Assembly: GCA_036501345.1 (NCBI GenBank)
Contig: DASYAN010000132.1
Span: forward strand, 1 to 9,784
Source: DASYAN01 sp036501345
GTDB taxonomy: Bacteria; Chloroflexota; Ktedonobacteria; Ktedonobacterales; Ktedonobacteraceae
Direction: 5' to 3'
DNA: 9,784 nucleotides
A model generated the notes under the pieces. The model ran no database searches, was not told the origin of the DNA, and was given only the letters and a program-made list of their open reading frames with translations. Below, piece after piece: positions 1-5,662 of the stretch. Position numbers and translations under genes: made by a program. Within the stretch, counting starts at the first letter, position 1. Each line of letters opens with the position of its first letter.

Positions 1-782
1 CCTGCCTGTTGCATATTGTGCGTCACAATTATAATAGTATACTCTTTAACCAGTGCAGTAATCAATTCTTCGATCTTCAATGTTGCGATGGGATCAAGCG
101 CAGAGCAGGGCTCATCCATCAGCAATACTTCAGGTTTGACGGCTAACGCACGCGCAATACACAAACGCTGTTGCTGCCCACCTGAGAGACCCAGTGCAGA
201 AGTGTGGAGACGATGCTTGACCTCATCCCAGAGAGCTGCACCGCGCAAGCTCTGCTCGACTACCTCAGCAATACATTTCTTTGGTCTCCCCTGGACCTTC
301 AGGCCATAGGCCACATTTTCAAAGATGGATTTGGGGAAAGGATTGGGACGCTGAAATACCATGCCGATGCGCTGACGCAGCAATACCACGTCAGTACGTT
401 TATCATAGATATCGAAACCGTCAAGTATAGCCTGTCCTCCGATACGCATGCCGGGAATAATATCGCTCATACGATTCAACGTTCGCAAGAAAGTCGATTT
501 GCCACAGCCAGAAGGACCGATCAGTGCAGTCACCTGCTTTTCACGGATCGGTAGCGTCACATCAAAAAGCGCCTGCTTTGAACCATAATAGAATGTGGCA
601 TTCTGCACATCAATCTTGCTATTGGCGTTGGTATCAGCAGTGTGTGCTGGATCTGTATGATCTCTAACCTGTTTAGCGACTGCTACGACAGATTTCTGTT
701 CTGTCTCGCCAGCCTTTATAGAGCTAGTTTCCGCTCCTAGTGGAATATAGAGGGGGTTCGAAGTGTCCAGAAGGTGTTCCAT
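1..782 (-). CDS. pstB: Phosphate ABC transporter ATP-binding protein PstB (3' end missing)
   Basis: This is the ATPase subunit that powers phosphate import through PstC/PstA at the inner face of the membrane. The visible 260 residues contain Walker A GPSGCGKST (89-97), the Q-loop glutamine at Q144 in MVFQRPNPFP, the ABC signature LSGGQQQR (199-206), Walker B VLLMDE with D223/E224, and the H-loop THNMQQ with H255. All catalytic elements are present, so only about the last 40 residues lie beyond the left edge. The start at 782 is supported by an AAGGAGAG ribosome site at 786-793, 3 nt from the ATG. It lies 16 bp after the pstA stop, so the two are co-transcribed. Oddly, the protein has about 55 hydrophilic residues before the usual PstB core begins (near K56, KIDVQNATFYYG). 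No internal ATG would remove this extension. The family assignment is very secure. Confidence 0.97.
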   Translation of the reverse strand, partial: MEHLLDTSNPLYIPLGAETSSIKAGETEQKSVVAVAKQVRDHTDPAHTADTNANSKIDVQNATFYYGSKQALFDVTLPIREKQVTALIGPSGCGKSTFLRTLNRMSDIIPGMRIGGQAILDGFDIYDKRTDVVLLRQRIGMVFQRPNPFPKSIFENVAYGLKVQGRPKKCIAEVVEQSLRGAALWDEVKHRLHTSALGLSGGQQQRLCIARALAVKPEVLLMDEPCSALDPIATLKIEELITALVKEYTIIIVTHNMQQA

Positions 783-798
783 AATCTCTCCTTATGTG

Positions 799-1743
799 TT
801 ATGTAGACATGACTTTGCGTTGAATGGCATGCCCGATACTACGAGCCCCGATATTAACAAGCAGCAATGCTATAATCAGTAACGCTGCAGATCCTCCAGC
901 GATAGCAGTCGGAGCATCAGCAGAAGAGTAAGAACCAGCGCCAATTGTTTGCACATACCAGATATGGATAGTCAGAGTATCGCTACCAATAAGAGGATCT
1001 AAATTATACGGATGCCGTGGGCTTAACGTTCCAGCCGTAAAGATGAGGGCAGCGGATTCTGCCAGCACCTTACCTGCGGATATTACAATGCCGGTCACAA
1101 TACCCGGGATTGCCGATGGTAACACAACCGTGCGAATGACTTGCCATCTGGTAGAACCTAGTGCCAGACCGCCTTCGCGTAAATCACGCGGTACAGATGT
1201 CAAGGCTTCTTCAAAGAGGCGTAAAGCAAATGGCAAGTTAAGACAGAGTAATGTCAAAGCGCCCGATAGGCGGCTATAGCCAAAGCCTAGCAGAGAAGAA
1301 AAGACCAGGTAACCAAATAAACCCAGGACAATGGCAGGCACACTGGCCAGTGTTTCAGCAGCCAGATGGATACTCGTTACCAGCAAACCCTGGCGAGCAT
1401 ACTCTACAAGATAAATGGCTGCAGCTAACGATACAGGAATAAGAATGATCTCAGAGAGCACCAGCATGTAAAAGGTATTGTACAGTTCTGGCAGTATACT
1501 TATCTCTGTGTTCGGATTAGGACTATAAAAATCTGGGTTGAGGAGATATGGAAAACCCTGTACTAAGAGATACACAATAATAAAGAGAAACCCTATGACT
1601 ACTAATGCTGTCATGAGCGATAGAACGACCATTGCAATACGATTATTGGTATGAAGATGCCGTACTAGGCGTTCTCGCCTAGCGGGATGCAGCTCGTTTT
1701 GACTATACGTAGCCTCCTGCAAGGACTGTTGATGAGCACTCAT
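799..1743 (-). CDS. pstA: Phosphate ABC transporter permease PstA
   Basis: One of the two membrane channel subunits of the Pst phosphate importer, 314 residues long. A charged cytoplasmic N-terminus of about 35 residues precedes a strong membrane segment (about 36-63). Further hydrophobic segments follow at about 92-115, 130-155, 160-175, 212-235 and 280-300. The PstA-typical stretch PVSLAAAIYLVEYA (103-116) and SVPAIVLGLFG (134-144) are clear. The cytoplasmic EAA loop that contacts the ATPase spans about 190-214 and includes LALGSTRWQ. The start overlaps the pstC stop as ATGA (1740-1743), a sign of translational coupling, and an AAGGGGG ribosome site sits just upstream. PstA is distinguished from PstC by gene order and by the AIYLVEYA and AESAALIFTAG motifs. 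Confidence 0.96.
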   Translation of the reverse strand: MSAHQQSLQEATYSQNELHPARRERLVRHLHTNNRIAMVVLSLMTALVVIGFLFIIVYLLVQGFPYLLNPDFYSPNPNTEISILPELYNTFYMLVLSEIILIPVSLAAAIYLVEYARQGLLVTSIHLAAETLASVPAIVLGLFGYLVFSSLLGFGYSRLSGALTLLCLNLPFALRLFEEALTSVPRDLREGGLALGSTRWQVIRTVVLPSAIPGIVTGIVISAGKVLAESAALIFTAGTLSPRHPYNLDPLIGSDTLTIHIWYVQTIGAGSYSSADAPTAIAGGSAALLIIALLLVNIGARSIGHAIQRKVMST

Positions 1744-2675
1744 TTATATACCCCCTTGCTTGCAAGAAAGCGGCTGATACACATAAAGAGAAACGAGATA
1801 ATCAGGAGCACAAAGCCCAGCATGATACATGCAGCATGTGCCGCTGGGGTTGGTGCTTCACTAAAGTACGAGACAATGCCCAGAGGAACATTGATATTCG
1901 GCTGAAAGAAAGCGCCAGGGGTCAATACGTTTGCTGGGAGAGCATTCTGTGCCTTGAGGACCATTGTGACTGCAAATGTCTCACCGATTGCACGTCCGGT
2001 GCCAAGCAGGATTGCGGTTGCCAGACCAGTTTTAGCAGCAGGTATCACGGCATTTCTTATCGTCTGCCAACGCGTTGAGCCAAGAGCTAGACTTGCCTCA
2101 CGTACACTCGCAGGAACTGCTCGTAAGGCATCTATTGAGATACTGACAACAGTAGGCAGAACCATGATCACAAGGACGAGACTTGCCGTTGCCCATCCAT
2201 AACCTGCCGTAGCTGCAAGAGGAGCAATGGGTGCTGCTAGTCTCCCAACCCAGGGAACCAGGACCACCAACCCGAGAAAACCAATCACAACTGATGGCAT
2301 ACCCGTGAAAATTTCGAGGAGTGGGCGCAGGATATTTTCCAGCCATTTTGGGCATAGCTCTGTCATAAAGGCTGCCATACCCAGAGCTAGTGGGGTAACG
2401 ATAAGGATAGCAAACACCGTCGTAACGATCGATCCCAGGATATATCCCAGGGCACCATAACTAACTTTCCCCTCAGTGGGATCCAAGTTCCAATTTGTAC
2501 TGGTGAAGAACGTACCAGCATTCGTATGATCTAGCGTAAACAGTTGGAGACCATTATATCCTACAAAGATAAAAACACCGCAAATGACAAGAACAATCAA
2601 AACAGCGCACAGGAGGAAAAGATTTTGTATTATCGCTTCTCCCCATCGTCTCCGGCTGGTCAATGTATCTAGCAT
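1740..2675 (-). CDS. pstC: Phosphate ABC transporter permease PstC
   Basis: The second channel subunit of the Pst importer. From the chosen ATG at 2675 it is 311 residues, close to the usual family length. It begins MLDTLTSRRRWGEAI and has a first membrane segment at about 18-40. PstC hallmarks are LRPLLEIFTGMPSVVIGFLGL (about 116-136) and the EAA loop EASLALGSTRWQ (from about 193) followed by GRAIGETFAVTMV. An upstream in-frame ATG at 2744 would add 23 residues, but it has no good ribosome site, and the added peptide (MAVSLLLLQCLILENG) looks like translated leader. The ATG at 2675 has AGAAGGA 5 nt upstream. The stop overlaps the pstA start by 4 nt. The start site is the main uncertainty. Confidence 0.94.
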   Translation of the reverse strand: MLDTLTSRRRWGEAIIQNLFLLCAVLIVLVICGVFIFVGYNGLQLFTLDHTNAGTFFTSTNWNLDPTEGKVSYGALGYILGSIVTTVFAILIVTPLALGMAAFMTELCPKWLENILRPLLEIFTGMPSVVIGFLGLVVLVPWVGRLAAPIAPLAATAGYGWATASLVLVIMVLPTVVSISIDALRAVPASVREASLALGSTRWQTIRNAVIPAAKTGLATAILLGTGRAIGETFAVTMVLKAQNALPANVLTPGAFFQPNINVPLGIVSYFSEAPTPAAHAACIMLGFVLLIISFLFMCISRFLASKGVYK

Positions 2676-2680
2676 GAATG

Positions 2681-2687
2681 TCCTTCT
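2681..2687 (-). promoter_or_regulatory. Ribosome binding site that decides the pstC start
   Basis: On the minus strand AGAAGGA ends 5 nt before the ATG at 2675. The competing ATG at 2744 is preceded by AACGCTGGA, with GGA directly abutting the start codon, which is a poor arrangement. This favours the shorter PstC. Confidence 0.65.
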
Positions 2688-2725
2688 TACTGCCTTCCCA
2701 TTCTCAAGGATTAGACACTGGAGAA

Positions 2726-2741
2726 GCAGTAATGATACTGC
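2726..2741 (-). promoter_or_regulatory. Small hairpin in the pstS-pstC spacer
   Basis: On the minus strand GCAGTA-TCAT-TACTGC forms a perfect 6-bp stem with a 4-nt loop, 50 nt upstream of the favoured pstC start. A third copy of GCAGTA (2688-2693) lies directly before the pstC ribosome site and could compete for the same TACTGC arm. No T-run follows, so it does not look like a terminator. It could stabilise the pstS message or tune pstC translation; that role is inferred. Confidence 0.4.
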
Positions 2742-2798
2742 CATTCCAGCGTTGAGTAGATAAGAGAATCTATCTTCCTGTTACTCTAATGTAAAGAC

Positions 2799-3713
2799 TC
2801 ACTTGGGCTGTTTTGCGCTGAGCGCGGTTGAAGTCAGATCACTCAGGACAAGGAAGCCATCTTTTTTTCGCGCGCTTACAACTTCAGTATCGTTGCTCTG
2901 GATATAATCGATAAATGCATTGGTCAGGCCTGTGACATTACCCTTGGTGTACATATGCTCGACATTCCAGAATTTGTACGTGTTGTTTTTCACATTAGCA
3001 TTAGAGTCCTCAACACCATCAATTTTGATGGTTGTCAATTTCTTTGTTTGAGCATACGAAGTAGCCACATAGGCGATCCCACCAGAGGTCTGCGACACAA
3101 CAGTTGCAACATCACCAGAAGAGTCGCCATTGATGCTGGCTGCATCTGCCTTCTCTGTTGCCCCATTCAAAACATATGTGTCAAAAGTAACACGAGTGCC
3201 GGAACCGGCTTTGCGGTAGATTGTGACAATCGGTAGATTCGGACCACCAACTTCTTGCCAGTTTTTAATCTTGCCAGTATAAATATTGGTAATTTGCTGA
3301 GAAGTCAGATTGGTCACGTCTGTTACATCCTTATTCAGGACAACCGAAAAGGTGACAACTGCAACTTGGTGATCCACCAATCCTGGATATTTCGTCGGAT
3401 CAGCAAAAATATCTGAGTTACCAATTGCAACACTACCATTAGATGCTGCTACGAGACCTGCAGAACTTCCGCTCTGCTTTGGCGTAATGGTGGTGTCATT
3501 ACACTTATCGGTGTAGGCGTTAGCAACGTCATTCGCTAATGGAAAAAGGGCCGTTGAGCCATCAAATGTAAGGCTTCCATTGGCACATTGAGGTCCCTGA
3601 GCAGCTCCTTGTGATGTGCTATTGCTACTATTAGAGGAGCCGCAAGCAGAAATAAGCATGCCGAGCGTTACCAACAAAGGCAAAATGACAGCAATGCGAC
3701 CTTTTTTGAACAT
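2799..3713 (-). CDS. pstS: Phosphate-binding lipoprotein PstS
   Basis: The extracytoplasmic phosphate receptor of the Pst system, 304 residues. It has a lipoprotein signal: MFKKGR, a hydrophobic core at 7-20, then the lipobox I21-S22-A23-C24, so the mature protein is lipid-anchored at C24. A Ser/Asn/Gly-rich tether follows (25-41). The periplasmic-binding-protein fold shows the phosphate-contact motifs DGSTALFPL (51-59), SGSSAG (81-86), GNSD with D101, and RKAGSGT (167-173). These match the E. coli PstS contacts S38, D56, R135 and S139-T141. The position equivalent to E. coli D137 is Ala (A169), as in Gram-positive-type PstS. C43 and C71 may form a disulfide. The start is supported by AGGAGA at 3718-3723. 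It is the first gene of the operon, followed by pstC after a 123-bp spacer. Confidence 0.97.
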   Translation of the reverse strand: MFKKGRIAVILPLLVTLGMLISACGSSNSSNSTSQGAAQGPQCANGSLTFDGSTALFPLANDVANAYTDKCNDTTITPKQSGSSAGLVAASNGSVAIGNSDIFADPTKYPGLVDHQVAVVTFSVVLNKDVTDVTNLTSQQITNIYTGKIKNWQEVGGPNLPIVTIYRKAGSGTRVTFDTYVLNGATEKADAASINGDSSGDVATVVSQTSGGIAYVATSYAQTKKLTTIKIDGVEDSNANVKNNTYKFWNVEHMYTKGNVTGLTNAFIDYIQSNDTEVVSARKKDGFLVLSDLTSTALSAKQPK

Positions 3714-3813
3714 ACAATCTCCTAGCTATCTAGCAATGAGTCTGATTGAGCTTGACAAATACGGCAAGCGAAGGTAATCAATTTACTATTTTCGCCTCTA
3801 AGAACTTCACTCG

Positions 3814-3819
3814 TTTATA
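3814..3819 (-). promoter_or_regulatory. Candidate -10 element of the pst operon
   Basis: On the minus strand TATAAA lies 14 nt downstream of the last TTAA repeat of the proposed PHO box and about 100 nt before the pstS ATG. No good -35 hexamer is present at the right distance. The third repeat covers that position, as is usual for promoters that depend on a bound activator. The assignment is by pattern only. Confidence 0.4.
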
Positions 3820-3833
3820 ACCTATCATGGTCT

Positions 3834-3861
3834 AATTAACTGTATGTTAATATTGTGTTAA
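3834..3861 (-). promoter_or_regulatory. PHO-box-like operator upstream of pstS
   Basis: Reading the minus strand, TTAACA (3856-3861), TTAACA (3845-3850) and TTAATT (3834-3839) are spaced exactly 11 bp apart, one helical turn. Direct TTAACA-like repeats with 5-nt spacers are the known binding pattern of Bacillus PhoP, and 11-bp periodic repeats are also the architecture of PhoB boxes. The location just upstream of pstS and of a TATAAA element fits phosphate-starvation control. No phoB/phoR gene is in the window, so the binding protein is inferred. Confidence 0.6.
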
Positions 3862-3898
3862 ATTTTTACGGAGAAAATCAGTTAAGGCTACTAAATGT

Positions 3899-3936
3899 AT
3901 TTAATGATGTGTTAACAAATTAACGCTGATTTAACA
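3899..3936. promoter_or_regulatory. Second cluster of TTAA repeats (distal PHO-like site)
   Basis: Four more TTAA cores begin at 3901, 3912, 3920 and 3931, so two pairs have the same 11-bp step. They include the palindrome TGTTAACA (3910-3917). A lone TTAA at 3882 lies between this group and the proximal operator. The cluster directly abuts the terminator of the deacetylase gene, which suggests it serves pstS. It could be a distal binding site for the same regulator or simply AT-rich promoter DNA. Confidence 0.4.
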
Positions 3937-3970
3937 AAAGCTCTCCCGTTGTCAGAAACAACAGGAGAGC
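3936..3970 (-). terminator. Intrinsic terminator of the polysaccharide deacetylase gene
   Basis: On the minus strand GCTCTCCTGTTGT pairs with ACAACGGGAGAGC, a 13-position stem with one internal mismatch. The loop is TTCTG, and TTTTGTT follows. It begins about 42 nt after the stop codon of the deacetylase gene. The U-run side faces pstS, so it should stop read-through from the deacetylase gene into the pst control region. Confidence 0.85.
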
Positions 3971-4012
3971 TTAAAGAAACCTTGAGAAGGATTACCATAT
4001 TTTAATGCAAAA

Positions 4013-5140
4013 CTACGGCTGAGCAGCCTCCTTGACCATTTGTTGTACTGTCACAAACTGATAGCCTTTGTTTTTTAGGCCCTGAATGATTGTCGGGAGA
4101 GCTGCTACGGTCTGGCTACGGTCGTTCCCACCATCATGCATGAGCACTATTGTGCCGTTTGTAACGTAATTAAGCACATTATTGACAATATCATTTTTCT
4201 CTGCTCCCCCTGTCAGAGTCTGGGTCCAGTCACAGGAATCTATCGTCCATCCAATTGTGGGCAGTCCTAGCTTTGAAGCTGCCGATTGCACACTCTGATT
4301 AGTGTCTCCGTAAGGGGGACGGAAATCTACTGGTTTGATTCCTATGGCGTTCTTAATAACAGTGGAAGTCAACCCGATTTCATCCTGAACATCGTGTATG
4401 TCACCGGGAGTACTCGGATTAGGAGCCAGTGGAAGTTTGGTCAGATAGGGATGTGTCCAGCTGTGATCGGCTACTTCATTTCCATCATTTTTCTCCTGAT
4501 TTACCAATTTCACCTGATCTGCATTAGGATCTACCTGACTAGGATCTCGCTGCTGAGGATCAGAAGTCACTTGTTCACCAATCACGAAGAATGTGGCGTG
4601 GATCTTGTTCTTTTCCAGAATGTTTAATACCGCCCGGGTATTATGACTACTCTGGAGATCGTCAGGACCAAATGGACCATCATCAAACGTTAATGCAACT
4701 TGGTGCAGATTTTTTCTGCCCTGGAAGAAAACTCCATCTGCTGGAGTCCATGTATCCTGCACACCTGCTGTACATCCTCCCGTAAACGTTTTAGGACTTG
4801 AACCTGCAAGAGTAGACTTACTCACAGGTTTAGGAGTAGAACTAGGTTGATTACTCGAACCATTCGTAAGTTCCCACAGGGTCTGTGCATCTACAGGGTC
4901 CCAGTCTGGTTGAGATTTATGAGGAATGATGCAGGTATATGTTTTTCCTTGGTAGGTAACCTGCGTTCCTGCGGTGTATTGAATGCCATTGCCACTCCAT
5001 TCTGCCGGAGCTGCATATGTGGTAGTCAAAGGTCCAGTAAATTCCAGTGCCCCTGTTAAGCATATGGCGAGTAAAAGAATACCAAAAATGATCAATGGCC
5101 ACTTTACCAGCCCTTTTAGAGAGAAAACGAAGCCTTCCAT
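4013..5140 (-). CDS. Secreted or membrane-anchored polysaccharide deacetylase with CBM5/12 chitin-binding module
   Basis: A carbohydrate esterase family 4 (NodB) enzyme, 375 residues, expected to remove N-acetyl groups from chitin-like polymers or peptidoglycan outside the cell. A hydrophobic segment (about 13-33) acts as signal or anchor. A small CBM5/12 module follows (about 45-92), with W48, the Y55...VTYQGKTY core, W80 and W89, typical of chitin-binding modules. A Ser/Thr/Pro linker (93-120) leads to the NodB domain. That domain shows motif 1 TFDDGP (151-156; D153 catalytic base, D154 metal ligand), motif 2 DHSWTHP with metal ligands H226 and H230, motif 3 RPPYG (274-278), motif 4 WTIDSCDW (298-305) and motif 5 LMHD with H335. 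All active-site residues are present. The substrate is not decided by sequence; the module favours chitin. The start ATG has no close ribosome site. Confidence 0.93.
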   Translation of the reverse strand: MEGFVFSLKGLVKWPLIIFGILLLAICLTGALEFTGPLTTTYAAPAEWSGNGIQYTAGTQVTYQGKTYTCIIPHKSQPDWDPVDAQTLWELTNGSSNQPSSTPKPVSKSTLAGSSPKTFTGGCTAGVQDTWTPADGVFFQGRKNLHQVALTFDDGPFGPDDLQSSHNTRAVLNILEKNKIHATFFVIGEQVTSDPQQRDPSQVDPNADQVKLVNQEKNDGNEVADHSWTHPYLTKLPLAPNPSTPGDIHDVQDEIGLTSTVIKNAIGIKPVDFRPPYGDTNQSVQSAASKLGLPTIGWTIDSCDWTQTLTGGAEKNDIVNNVLNYVTNGTIVLMHDGGNDRSQTVAALPTIIQGLKNKGYQFVTVQQMVKEAAQP

Positions 5141-5155
5141 GGTTACGATTGCATA

Positions 5156-5181
5156 GCACAGAGATATGTGCTAACTCCTTT
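5156..5181 (-). promoter_or_regulatory. Displaced ribosome site plus hairpin before the deacetylase start
   Basis: On the minus strand a strong AAAGGAG (5175-5181) sits 34 nt before the ATG at 5140, much too far for direct use. The interval holds a hairpin, GCACA-TATCTC-TGTGC (5156-5171). The reading frame is closed by TAG at 5171-5173, and between that stop and 5140 there is no in-frame ATG, GTG or TTG, only a CTG (5161) and an ATA (5167). An out-of-frame ATG at 5154 would encode only three residues. Either folding brings the site closer, a rare codon is used, or the motif is coincidental. Confidence 0.4.
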
Positions 5182-5199
5182 CAAAGGTTTACATTTATG

Positions 5200-5205
5200 A
5201 GTATA
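5200..5205 (-). promoter_or_regulatory. Weak candidate -10 element for the deacetylase gene
   Basis: TATACT on the minus strand, 59 nt before the ATG, is a good -10 hexamer. No convincing -35 lies 16-18 bp upstream. The GGACA repeats at 5230-5243 are just upstream, where an activator could sit. Confidence 0.25.
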
Positions 5206-5229
5206 ACCAAGAGAACTGGTATTTACTAA

Positions 5230-5288
5230 GGACAAAGCGGACAATTTTGTGCATGATCAGTGTAACCTGCAAGATGTCCTAAATGTCC
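5230..5288. promoter_or_regulatory. Inverted pair of GGACA-N4-GGACA direct repeats
   Basis: GGACA occurs at 5230-5234 and 5239-5243. Its reverse complement TGTCC occurs at 5275-5279 and 5284-5288. Each pair has the same 9-bp step, and the two pairs face each other across 31 bp. This symmetry suggests an operator for a dimeric or tetrameric regulator. It is a pattern call only; no known regulator is matched. Confidence 0.4.
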
Positions 5289-5479
5289 GCTAGTCTTGTC
5301 TCTTTATCCTGCTTTGTGAATTGGTTAGAAGATGTTCTCTACAATGTACAGAGAATGCTGGATTTTCTATAGAGGGAAGTAGGGACAGTTTGCTTGAGTT
5401 ATAACTGCAATGCCGCCCCTTGCGCCAGCAGTATAGTTGTACATTCATCCTTGTTTGGTCTCAAAAAAAATCCTTAAGG

Positions 5480-5504
5480 TGTCCCTAAAGTGTCACATTT
5501 GTCT
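5480..5504 (+). promoter_or_regulatory. Second TGTC-repeat cluster upstream of the Cys-rich gene
   Basis: TGTCC (5480), TGTCA (5491) and TGTCT (5500) lie within 25 bp. The segment resembles the TGTCC/TGTCC/TGTCT series at 5275-5301, with a shared TAAA between the first two elements and TTGTCTC at the end. It is about 160-180 bp upstream of the Cys-rich gene start and may be a second binding site for the same factor. Confidence 0.3.
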
Positions 5505-5652
5505 CTAGCAAAAACCTTGCTTATCAAGTACTCTTATAAGTAACCCCTAACGGAATAGACCAGCATTGGGAAACACCTTCACGAGGCATACACAAACGAT
5601 CCTTGTTTAGTTTGGAGTTTCTCTACAAGCCCATTCTCGGGCGGAAATTTTT

Positions 5653-5659
5653 GGAGAAG
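5653..5659 (+). promoter_or_regulatory. Ribosome binding site that decides the Cys-rich gene start
   Basis: GGAGAAG ends 3 nt before the ATG at 5663, with its GGAG core 6 nt away. A longer frame opens at a TTG at 5603 but lacks such a site. It would also place 20 mixed residues in front of a normal signal peptide, so the ATG is preferred. Confidence 0.75.
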
Positions 5660-5662
5660 ACG

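Larger units (their letters stand above)
5141..5662. other. 522-bp intergenic region between divergent exported-protein genes
   Basis: I see no credible gene here on either strand. It must contain the promoters of the minus-strand deacetylase gene and the plus-strand Cys-rich gene. Visible structure includes the displaced ribosome site and hairpin near 5160-5181, clustered GGACA/TGTCC elements (5230-5301 and 5480-5504, plus a lone GGACA at 5383), an inverted repeat TTCTCT/AGAGAA around a 9-nt centre (5335-5355) and an A8 run (5463-5470). A TATAAG at 5535-5540 could be a -10 for the plus-strand gene, but no partner -35 is evident. Confidence 0.6.

Noticed and set aside
2676..2744. pstC starting at the upstream ATG (2744), giving a 334-residue protein
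   Set aside because: It has a poor ribosome site, and the extra 23 residues do not resemble PstC N-termini. The ATG at 2675 has a good site and gives a typical length.
5335..5355. TTCTCT/AGAGAA inverted repeat as a specific operator
   Set aside because: The arms are 6 bp around a 9-nt centre, a level that arises easily by chance. No family motif matches, so it is mentioned only within the intergenic description.
5603..5662. TTG start for the Cys-rich protein at 5603
   Set aside because: It would place 20 mixed residues before a normal signal peptide and lacks a clear ribosome site. GGAGAAG before the ATG at 5663 is better.
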